Below, piece by piece: positions 7,578 to 13,955 of a stretch of DNA of 16,897 nt. Each line of letters starts with the position of its first letter. The stretch's first letter is position 1. Source of the DNA: an uncultured Collinsella sp. (GTDB lineage: Bacteria > Actinomycetota > Coriobacteriia > Coriobacteriales > Coriobacteriaceae); NCBI GenBank assembly GCA_902489955.1, contig CABUBY010000025.1:1-16897 (forward strand), written 5' to 3'. The notes beneath the pieces are model-generated. The model saw only the letters and a list, made by a program, of their open reading frames with translations, was not told the DNA's origin and did not search any database. A program made the position numbers and the translations under genes.

Positions 7578-8467
7578 ATGCAGCTTTCTCAACTCGAATA
7601 CCTTCAAGCTGTAGCGAACTATGGCGGCGTGCGCAAAGCAGCTCGCGCCGTTCACGTGAGTCCGCAGGCCGTTTCGTCGGCAATAAAAAAGTTGGAATCT
7701 GAGTATCAGATTGTTTTGCTCGACCGATCGGCGGGGGAGGCTGTTTTGTCTCCGGCGGGCAGAGAATTTGCGCGTCGTGCACGCGTGATCCTGGCGCAAG
7801 TCGACGATCTCAAAAAGTACGCTCAATCGGGGAACGGCGGCGTTTCGCCCGACGGCCATTTCCGTCTTTACGCCCCTGTCATCACGGGCGGGGGCTCCTT
7901 TTTTCCGAAAACTGGTACGACTCGTTTGAAAGCTCGCACCCTCAGATTCATCTTGATGTGTGGCATCAGCCAACGGCAACATGCTTTGAATCACTTATAC
8001 TTGGAATTTCGGACGCGGCTATCTCGTTTGAGGAACCACGGGACAGCGTCCTTTCTTCAAAATATATGGGTGAAAAGGAGCTCAGGGTTCTTTCATGCCC
8101 AGCTGGTCATCAATCTGTTGACGCTATGACCATTCGTGAGTTACTGGGCGGCAGGCTCGCTGTTCCCATCAATTTGTCACCCTGTCTCAATGCAATCAAT
8201 CAATGTCCCGAAGCTCAGCTGGTTAATTTCCGCTTTCGCGATGTCGAATACGGAAGCAGGGCGCAGGCCGAGTTTCTTCAAGCCGGGGGATTGATATTGA
8301 GTTTTTCTGGCTCTTCTCTCGCATCAGATGGATTGGAAGTGAGCGAGTGCTCCATTGAAGCCTCACATGACGTAGCCTTGCCCATCTACTTTTGCTATCG
8401 ACAAAATGCCTGGACCGATCGACACCAGACGGTATTTCTTCACCTATTGCGTCATCTCGCTTCGTGA
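7578..8467 (+). pseudogene. LysR-type transcriptional regulator, broken by a one-base deletion
   Basis: The first frame starts at an ATG with GGAG upstream and encodes a LysR-type winged-helix domain (LSQLEYLQAVANYGGVRKAA, then VSPQAVSSAIKKLE). Family character stops after VITGGGSFF at 7904. From the same T, the -1 frame continues without a stop as SENWYDSFESSHPQIHLDVW and runs as a plausible effector domain to the TGA at 8467. Adding one T to the six-T run at 7899-7904 restores an intact protein of about 296 residues, the normal LysR length. So the gene has a single-T deletion, unless slippage or a sequencing error explains it. It lies upstream of the MFS exporter in the same direction and could have controlled it. 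Codons are more AT-rich than in the flanking genes. Confidence 0.82.
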
Positions 8468-8504
8468 GGCCATTTGGCCTCGTGTCGTCAAGTGAATGTT
8501 GACG
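8466..8504. other. Two short hairpins between the LysR remnant and the MFS gene
   Basis: GAGGCC (8466-8471) pairs with GGCCTC (8476-8481), and CGTCAA (8486-8491) pairs with TTGACG (8499-8504). Stems are only 6 bp and there is no U-tract, so termination is doubtful. No clear promoter for the MFS gene is visible in the remaining space. Confidence 0.3.
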
Positions 8505-8586
8505 CCCTGCAACACATAGCTGACAGCTTTGCCCTCATGCTTTTCCAAGATTTCGATTTAGATTGCTGACTCTTGGAGGGCGGAGC

Positions 8587-9747
8587 ATGAAAAACCGTAC
8601 GGTTTTGCTTTATATGACGTTCGTTTTTCTGTCGAACTTCAGCACCATTTTGTATTTTCTAACTGTCTACCTTGAGTTCGTCGGGCTTTCGATGGTAGCG
8701 ATTTCTAGCATGATGATTGCATATCAAGTGAGCAAGTTTATCCTTGAAGTTCCCACTGGCTATATTGCCGATAGGTTTGGACGAAAGGTGAGCGGCCTCG
8801 TTGGCATTGTGGGAATGCTTGGATACTACGCCGCCCTGCTTCTCGTCCGTTCCCCTCTGCTTTTAATCGGTGCGTTCGCTCTCAAAGGTTTTGCCGTTGC
8901 ATGTCTGAGCGGATCCATAGAAGCGATTTACATTGACAGCGTCTCTCAGGACCAGCTCGTAAGACTTAATGTCGTTGAGCGATTTGTTTTCTATGCCTCT
9001 TATGCCATCTCCGCTTGCGTGGGTGGTTTCATTTCGTCTGTCGGTGCATATCTCATTGGTCTTTCGGCAGATATCATCGCAATGGTGTTGGCGTTGGTTG
9101 TCGTTGTCTGCATTCCTGAGATGCGAAGAGGGGACACTACAGCGACATCTGAGCGTGGAATTAGCCCGAAGATGATCGGTGCCGCTATTGCGCGTAACGG
9201 CATTCTTCGTTCAGCGTTCATCATGGACTGCTCTCAGGCATTTGCTTTTGTCGCCCTGGAAGACTTTTTCTCACTGCTGCTTGCGGGTCGCGGAATGAAT
9301 GCCGTCGCTTCGGGTGCGACCATTGCGGTCCAGCTCCTTGCCTCGGCCTCCATGGGGCTTATTGTGCCCAGTGTGATTGCTCATGTCGACAAGGGCCGTT
9401 TTGCGCGTATTTGCGGCATCATTCGCTTAGTATTGACAGCTTTGTTTTTGATCCCCCTTACTCCGGCTAATTTGCTGCCCGTGTTCTATGTGCTGCAGAC
9501 GGTTGCGTACTCGTTGTTTGCCCCAATCAAATACTCAGTTTTCCAAAATGCTGCCGATTCATCGATGCGCTGTTCACTGATTTCGGTTCAAAGCCAGATG
9601 GTGGCGGTGGGTGCTGTTCTTTTCTATCTGCTCAACTCTGTGCTGAGTAGCGTTGCGGGCATTCGAGTCGTATTGCTTGTTGCGCTCGGGATTTCTTCCC
9701 TGGTGTATATCCCCGCGCTATTTCGTCTTACAGGTCAAAGGCCATGA
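8587..9747 (+). CDS. MFS transporter
   Basis: A 386-residue polytopic membrane protein of the major facilitator superfamily. About twelve hydrophobic segments are visible. The loop after the second segment carries the MFS motif A (GYIADRFGRK, about 58-67), and a charged central loop (about 180-200, MRRGDTTATSERG) separates the two halves. Start chosen at the ATG at 8587, with GGAGGG at 8575-8580; an upstream in-frame start at 8563 lies before this site. The substrate cannot be told; the resemblance to small drug or solute exporters is general. The gene follows a broken LysR regulator by 119 bp, and both are more AT-rich than their neighbours, which suggests joint acquisition. Confidence 0.87.
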   Translation: MKNRTVLLYMTFVFLSNFSTILYFLTVYLEFVGLSMVAISSMMIAYQVSKFILEVPTGYIADRFGRKVSGLVGIVGMLGYYAALLLVRSPLLLIGAFALKGFAVACLSGSIEAIYIDSVSQDQLVRLNVVERFVFYASYAISACVGGFISSVGAYLIGLSADIIAMVLALVVVVCIPEMRRGDTTATSERGISPKMIGAAIARNGILRSAFIMDCSQAFAFVALEDFFSLLLAGRGMNAVASGATIAVQLLASASMGLIVPSVIAHVDKGRFARICGIIRLVLTALFLIPLTPANLLPVFYVLQTVAYSLFAPIKYSVFQNAADSSMRCSLISVQSQMVAVGAVLFYLLNSVLSSVAGIRVVLLVALGISSLVYIPALFRLTGQRP

Positions 9748-9780
9748 GTATTTAGGCACCGATAACTTATATATCAACGC

Positions 9781-9814
9781 AATAAACCCGAGCGCGAGGG
9801 CGTTTGGGTTTATT
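9781..9814 (+). terminator. Hairpin between MFS gene and ackA1 (terminator or leader attenuator)
   Basis: A perfect 9-bp stem, AATAAACCC (9781-9789) with GGGTTTATT (9806-9814), closes a 16-nt GC-rich loop. It lies 33 bp after the MFS stop and 53 bp before the first acetate kinase. If the ackA1 promoter is downstream, this is the MFS terminator; if the TATATA at 9768-9773 is used, it sits in the ackA1 leader. The sequence does not decide between them. Confidence 0.5.
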
Positions 9815-9867
9815 ATTGAAGCGTATGTAACCTGGCGGCGCCACACCGCCTGTTAGTAGGGAGACAC

Positions 9868-11046
9868 ATGAACGTTCTGGTCGTCAACGCAGGATCTTCG
9901 ACCCTTAAGTATCAGGTCATCGATACCAAGTCCCACAAGGTGTCCGCAAAGGGCTCCTGCGAGCGCGTCTGCTTTACCGGCGGTACCTTCACCCATGCTG
10001 CCAACGGCTCCAAGAAGGTGACCGAGAACATCGAGTTCCCCGACCACAAGGTCGCCATCGAGGCTGTCCTGAAGGACCTCGAGGCCAACGGCGTCAAGAT
10101 CGAGGGCATCGGTCACCGCATCGTTCAGGGCGGTTGGTACTTTGGCGATTCCTCCCTCGTCGACGAGGACGTTCTCGCCAAGATTCGCGAGGTCGCCCCG
10201 CTAGCGCCGCTGCACAACAACCCCGAGGCCAACGTTATCGAGTACTGCCTGGAGCAGTATCCCGACCTGCCCAACGTTACGGTCTACGACACCGCTTTCC
10301 ACTTCAACATGCCCGAGGTCGCCAAGACTTACGCCCTTCCCAAGGATGTTTGCGACAAGCTGCACATCCGTAAGTACGGCGCCCACGGCACCAGCTACCG
10401 TTACATCTCCAAGAAGGTCGACGAGATGACCAACGGCGAGGCCCGCAAGGTCGTCGTGTGCCACATCGGTTCCGGTGCTTCCCTGTGCGCCATCGAGGAC
10501 GGCAAGTGCATGGACACCACCATGGGCCTCACGCCGCTCGACGGCGTCATGATGGGCACCCGCTGCGGCTCCATCGACCCGGCTACCGTGTGCTACCTGC
10601 AGCGCGAGGGCGGCTACACCTTCGACGAGGTCGACGAGATGATGAACAAGAAGTCCGGCCTTTTGGCTGTGACCGGCGGCAAGACCAACGACTGCCGCAA
10701 CGTCGAGGAGCTCGCCGCTGCTGGTGACCCCGAGGCTCAGCTTGCCTTCGACATGTTCGTCTACAAGATTGCCGCCAAGGCTGCCGAGATGGCCACTTCC
10801 ATGTGCGGCATGGACACGCTGGTCTTCACCGCTGGCATCGGTGAGCACGCTCCGGCCGTTCGCGCCGGCGTTGCCGACCGTCTGGCCTTTATGGGCGTCA
10901 AGATGGACCATGCCCGTAACGCCCTGCGTGGCGACGGCGCTTGGTGCCTGTCTGCCAAGGATTCCAAGGTCAAGATCTTCGTCATTCCCACGGACGAGGA
11001 GTTCATGATCGCTTCTGACGTCGAGCGCATCGTCAACGGCAAGTAA
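9868..11046 (+). CDS. ackA: Acetate kinase, paralogue 1
   Basis: A 392-residue ASKHA-fold kinase of the acetate kinase family, which interconverts acetyl phosphate plus ADP with acetate plus ATP. Visible elements are VNAGSSTLK (Asn7, Ser10, Lys14), GHRIVQGG with the catalytic Arg84, PLAPLHN with His116, VYDTAFH with Asp141, YGAHGTS with His173, MGTRCGSIDP with Arg232, and PTDEEFMIA with the conserved Glu. Differences from the usual family: Gln instead of His in RVVHGG, Ala172 instead of Phe in YGFHG, Tyr177 instead of the second His of HGTSH, Ser202 instead of Asn in HLGNG, and Ser235 instead of Asp in GTRSGD. Codon use is strongly biased toward C-ending codons, suggesting high expression. 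A paralogue follows in tandem; pta lies convergent beyond it. GTAGGGAG is the ribosome binding site. Confidence 0.92.
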   Translation: MNVLVVNAGSSTLKYQVIDTKSHKVSAKGSCERVCFTGGTFTHAANGSKKVTENIEFPDHKVAIEAVLKDLEANGVKIEGIGHRIVQGGWYFGDSSLVDEDVLAKIREVAPLAPLHNNPEANVIEYCLEQYPDLPNVTVYDTAFHFNMPEVAKTYALPKDVCDKLHIRKYGAHGTSYRYISKKVDEMTNGEARKVVVCHIGSGASLCAIEDGKCMDTTMGLTPLDGVMMGTRCGSIDPATVCYLQREGGYTFDEVDEMMNKKSGLLAVTGGKTNDCRNVEELAAAGDPEAQLAFDMFVYKIAAKAAEMATSMCGMDTLVFTAGIGEHAPAVRAGVADRLAFMGVKMDHARNALRGDGAWCLSAKDSKVKIFVIPTDEEFMIASDVERIVNGK

Positions 11047-11057
11047 TTGCAAGAGGG

Positions 11058-11096
11058 GAGGGGCTGGACGACCGAGCGCCGTTCGGCCCCTCTTTT
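11058..11096 (+). terminator. Rho-independent terminator of ackA1
   Basis: GAGGGGCTG (11058-11066) pairs with CGGCCCCTC (11084-11092), nine pairs including one G-U, followed directly by TTTT (11093-11096). It starts 12 bp after the stop codon, so the two acetate kinases are probably separate transcripts. Confidence 0.8.
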
Positions 11097-11115
11097 GTGC
11101 TCGTTGGGCGATATG

Positions 11116-11145
11116 CTTGATAGCTATTTATCAAGTTGTGATAAC
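11116..11145 (+). promoter_or_regulatory. Probable ackA2 promoter overlapped by a palindrome
   Basis: TTGATA (11117-11122) and GATAAC (11140-11145) are spaced 17 bp, with TGT just before the -10 as an extended element. The -35 lies inside an inverted repeat, CTTGATA (11116-11122) and TATCAAG (11129-11135), a possible operator. The promoter is inferred from spacing and sequence only. Confidence 0.45.
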
Positions 11146-11210
11146 TTCTTATTAAAATGCGGCCGCCTTAAGGGGTCTGCGTCGACCGTATTGCACTGCA
11201 AAGGAGTCTC

Positions 11211-12389
11211 ATGAACGTACTTGTTGTCAACGCCGGCAGCTCAAGCCTTAAATATCAGCTTTTGGATACCGTTACCCGCGAGGTTTTCGCCAAGGGCAAC
11301 TGCGAACGTATCGGTTCGGACATGGGCATCTTTGGCCACTCCGAGAACGGTGGCGCCAAGCAGACCGAGGAGGTCCCTTTCCCCGATCATCGCTCTGCTA
11401 TCGCTCGTGTGCTCGAGGAGCTCGAGAAGACCGACTTTACGATTGATGGCATTGGGCATCGCATCGTTCAGGGCGGCTGGCACTTCGATGATTCCGCGGT
11501 CGTCGACGACGAGGTCATGGCCAAGATTCTCGAGGTGGCACCGCTTGCTCCGCTGCACAACTACGGCGAGGCCGCAGCAATCGAATATTGCCGCGAGAAG
11601 TATCCGGAGCTGCCCAACGTGGCCGTCTTCGACACCTCGTTCCACATGACCATGCCCGAGGTTGCCTACACCTACGCGCTGCCCAAGGACGTGTGCGACA
11701 GGTACCACGTGCGCAAGTACGGCGCCCACGGTACGAGCCACCGCTACGAGTGGATGATGGCCAAGGAGATCCTGGGCTCGCGCTGCCACCGCCTGCTTTC
11801 GTGCCATCTGGGCAACGGTGCTTCGCTTGCCGCCATTGAGGACGGCGTGTGCCGCGATACCACGATGGGCCTCACGCCGCTCGATGGCCTGATGATGGGC
11901 ACCCGTTGTGGTTCCATTGACCCGGCCACCGTGTGCTACCTGCAGCGCGAGGGCGGATACAGTTACCAGGAAGTCGACGACATGATGAACAAGCGGTCTG
12001 GTCTGCTTGCCATCTCGGGTATCTCCAACGACGCCCGCGACATCCGTACGCGCGCCTCCGAGGGCGATGAGCGCTGCCTGCTCGCCTTCGATATGTTCGC
12101 ATACAAGGCCATGCAGCAGGCCGGTTCCATGATCGCCTCCATGGCGGGCGTGGACACCATCACCTTTACCGCCGGCATCGGCGAGAACGACTGGTCGATC
12201 CGCAAGGCCTTCTGCGACTGCTTTGAGTGGCTGGGCGTACGCATCGACAACAACAAGAACCGCGAGGCTGTGGGCAACGGCCCGCAGGTTATCAGTGCCG
12301 CCGGTTCCGCCGTCACGGTCATGGTCATCCCCACCGACGAGGAATACATGATCGCCCACGACGTCGAGCGTCTGACCAAGAACAACTAA
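11211..12389 (+). CDS. ackA: Acetate kinase, paralogue 2
   Basis: A second 392-residue acetate kinase, aligning end to end without gaps over at least the first 238 residues of paralogue 1 and mostly identical by eye. It keeps the canonical VNAGSSSLK, Arg84, His116, Asp141 (VFDTSFH), His173 and His177 (HGTSH), Asn202 (CHLGNG), Arg232 and PTDEE. Like paralogue 1 it has Gln87 in place of the His of RVVHGG, Ala172 in place of the acetate-pocket Phe, and GTRCGS in place of GTRSGD. It therefore looks catalytically complete but may have an altered acyl pocket. It has its own promoter region after the ackA1 terminator, AAAGGAG as ribosome binding site, and its own terminator. Acetate is the likely main substrate; propionate or butyrate use is possible. 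Confidence 0.92.
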   Translation: MNVLVVNAGSSSLKYQLLDTVTREVFAKGNCERIGSDMGIFGHSENGGAKQTEEVPFPDHRSAIARVLEELEKTDFTIDGIGHRIVQGGWHFDDSAVVDDEVMAKILEVAPLAPLHNYGEAAAIEYCREKYPELPNVAVFDTSFHMTMPEVAYTYALPKDVCDRYHVRKYGAHGTSHRYEWMMAKEILGSRCHRLLSCHLGNGASLAAIEDGVCRDTTMGLTPLDGLMMGTRCGSIDPATVCYLQREGGYSYQEVDDMMNKRSGLLAISGISNDARDIRTRASEGDERCLLAFDMFAYKAMQQAGSMIASMAGVDTITFTAGIGENDWSIRKAFCDCFEWLGVRIDNNKNREAVGNGPQVISAAGSAVTVMVIPTDEEYMIAHDVERLTKNN

Positions 12390-12410
12390 CGCGCGCATTT
12401 GCAAGTAAAC

Positions 12411-12447
12411 AAAAGGCCTCCAAAGCAACAGCTTCGGAGGCCTTTTT
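12411..12447. terminator. Terminator after ackA2, possibly bidirectional
   Basis: A perfect 11-bp stem, AAAAGGCCTCC (12411-12421) with GGAGGCCTTTT (12436-12446), ends in five Ts on the plus strand. Read on the minus strand the stem is followed by TTTTGTTTAC, so it may also stop transcription arriving from pta. It begins 22 bp after the ackA2 stop. Confidence 0.88.
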
Positions 12448-12595
12448 GCTAGCAGGCGGAAATACCAGTCCCAAAGTGACCATCGCCAGTAACGCCTGCA
12501 CTCCCAGCAACGGCACCCGGCCATCCAGATCTTCAGCCTCAGCTCGTAGCCAAGCCGCCGTCCACTCCAGATGCCCTAATTGCTACGTAGCGGTA
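12448..12595. other. Gene-free spacer with a possible minus-strand coding remnant
   Basis: No confident gene lies here. On the minus strand, from just after an in-frame TAG above 12582, one frame reads QLGHLEWTAAWLRAEAEDLD and continues with a hydrophobic LLAMVTLGLVF before running into the ackA2 terminator and the antisense of ackA2. The residue pattern looks protein-like but there is no start codon or ribosome binding site of note. It may be the decayed end of a lost gene, or chance. Confidence 0.25.
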
Positions 12596-12728
12596 GAAGG
12601 CCGTACGGGCTAACCCCTGAAAACAATCCGCAGACCAGAAACGCCCCCGTTCGTAGCTCACCGAAGGAGCAGAACGGGGGCGTTTCATTGGTCGAGGACG
12701 TTTTCAGGGGTTAGCCCGTACGGCCTTC
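12596..12728. repeat. Nested long palindrome 3' of pta
   Basis: The outer arms are a perfect 29-bp inverted repeat (12596-12624 and 12700-12728). Inside lies a second perfect 15-bp stem, GAAACGCCCCCGTTC (12638-12652) with its complement at 12672-12686. On the minus strand the loop contains CTCCTTCGGTGAG, which can fold into a small stem with a cUUCGg tetraloop. The element starts 15 bp after the pta stop, so on the pta transcript it would form an exceptionally long 3' hairpin. The inner stem followed by GCGTTTC resembles a terminator; the outer arms are not needed for that. Confidence 0.85.
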
Positions 12729-12743
12729 GGGCGAGTGCGTACG

Positions 12744-13724
12744 CTACTCAGCCATCTGAGCCTGGACGGCGGTGATGGCCACGACACCCACGATGTCGTC
12801 GGCAGAGCAGCCGCGCGAAAGGTCGTTGACCGGCTTGGCGATGCCCTGCAGGATGGGGCCGTAGGCGTCAGCACCGGCGAAGCGCTGGACCAGCTTGTAG
12901 CCGATGTTGCCGGCCTCGAGGTCGGGGAATACGAGCACGTTGGCCTTGCCGGCGACAGAGGAGCCGGGAGCCTTGAGCTGGGCGACGGTGGGGACGATGG
13001 CGGCGTCGAGCTGCAGGTCGCCGTCGATGGCGAGCTCGGGAGCCTTCTCCTTGCAGAACTTCACGGCTTCCTGGACCTTCTTGGCGACCTCGCCGCCAGC
13101 GGAGCCCATGGTGGAGTAGGAGAGCATGGCCACGTGCGGCTCAACGTTGCCCATGAAGGTGGACCAGGAGTGAGCGGAGGCGATGGCGATCTCGGAGAGC
13201 TCGTCGGAGGACGGGTTGATGTTGAGGCCGCAGTCGGCGAAGATCAGCGTGCCGTCGGTGCCGAACTGCGGGGTGTCGGTGCACATCACGAAGAAGGCCG
13301 AGACCAGCTTGGTGCCCGGGGCGGTCTTGAGGATCTGAAGCGCGGGGCGCAGGGTGTCGGCGGTGGAGTGGCAGGCGCCGGAGACCAGGCCGTCGGCATC
13401 GCCCATCTTGACCATCATGGTGCCAAAGTAGGTGGCGTCCATCACCTGGGCGCGAGCCTGCTCGATGGTAACGCCCTTCTTGGCGCGGAGCTCGGCAAAC
13501 TTCTGCGCGTACTCCTCGTGCTTCTCGGCATTGCGCGGGTCGATGACGGTAGCGCCGGGAACGTTGATCTCGTCGGGGTTGCCCAGGATGACGATCTTTG
13601 CCAGGCCCTCCTCGATGATCTTGGTGGCCGCGACGATAGTGCGCGGATCCTCGCCCTCGGGCAGGACGATCGTCTTAAGGTCGGCCTTGGCGGCAGACTT
13701 CATACGGTTTAGGAAATCGCTCAT
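12744..13724 (-). CDS. pta: Phosphate acetyltransferase
   Basis: A 326-residue single-domain phosphotransacetylase (PTA_PTB family), which converts acetyl-CoA plus phosphate to acetyl phosphate plus CoA. Visible family elements are KTIVLPEGEDPRT, DADGLVSGACHSTADTLRPA, FADCGLNINPSSDEL, MLSYSTMGSAGG, DGDLQLDAAIVP, NVLVFPDLEAGNIGYK, and the active-site region YGPILQGIAKPVNDLSRGCS. Length matches the short form without the N-terminal regulatory domains of enterobacterial Pta. The ATG at 13724 is preceded by AAGGAG. It converges on the two acetate kinases, and together they supply the complete route from acetyl-CoA to acetate and ATP. Codon bias is strong, suggesting high expression. A phosphobutyryltransferase is less likely given the motifs. 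Confidence 0.93.
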   Translation of the reverse strand: MSDFLNRMKSAAKADLKTIVLPEGEDPRTIVAATKIIEEGLAKIVILGNPDEINVPGATVIDPRNAEKHEEYAQKFAELRAKKGVTIEQARAQVMDATYFGTMMVKMGDADGLVSGACHSTADTLRPALQILKTAPGTKLVSAFFVMCTDTPQFGTDGTLIFADCGLNINPSSDELSEIAIASAHSWSTFMGNVEPHVAMLSYSTMGSAGGEVAKKVQEAVKFCKEKAPELAIDGDLQLDAAIVPTVAQLKAPGSSVAGKANVLVFPDLEAGNIGYKLVQRFAGADAYGPILQGIAKPVNDLSRGCSADDIVGVVAITAVQAQMAE

Positions 13725-13779
13725 GTTACTCCTTACAAGCGTTTCGCTAAGCTCCAGGCGCCCGGCTGTTCACGAATAA

Positions 13780-13796
13780 ACCCGCTGCTAGCGGGT
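13780..13796 (-). promoter_or_regulatory. Hairpin in the pta leader, attenuator-like
   Basis: ACCCGCT (13780-13786) pairs with AGCGGGT (13790-13796) around a 3-nt loop. On the minus strand it is followed by TTTATT, giving it the look of a weak intrinsic terminator placed about 55 nt before the pta start. It may limit read-through into pta or regulate it. Confidence 0.4.
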
Positions 13797-13851
13797 CTAC
13801 CTTTCAATTATGTTCGCCGCTGTGCTTGAGCTTTCCTTGTGTGGCAAGCTC

Positions 13852-13912
13852 ATTATAGGACGCATTAGCGCTATAATCGCTCTGATAAATATGTCTCGAA
13901 GAATGTTCGAGA
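13852..13912. promoter_or_regulatory. Back-to-back pta and glf promoter region with an inverted repeat
   Basis: A perfect TATAAT lies on the minus strand (13857-13852, toward pta) and another on the plus strand (13872-13877, toward glf), 14 bp apart. Neither has a good -35 box, and each -35 would overlap or nearly overlap the other -10, so the two may compete or need an activator. Just downstream on the glf side a perfect 7-bp inverted repeat, TCTCGAA (13894-13900) with TTCGAGA (13906-13912), could be an operator or leader hairpin. Confidence 0.4.
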
Positions 13913-13955
13913 AAAGCCCAGCTAACGAGCCCGTGGCTTTTGACAAGGAGTATCG

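Noticed and set aside
7899..7904. Programmed -1 frameshift in the LysR gene
   Set aside because: Six Ts could permit slippage, but there is no clear heptanucleotide slippery site with a downstream stimulatory structure, and LysR genes are not known to use this. A one-base deletion is simpler.
11241..12524. Long minus-strand open frame opposite ackA2
   Set aside because: Antisense shadow of ackA2 that runs through its terminator, low-complexity and without motifs.
12735..13712. Long plus-strand open frame of 325 codons opposite pta
   Set aside because: A by-product of strong codon bias in pta; the composition is Gly/Val/Asp-rich without any motif.
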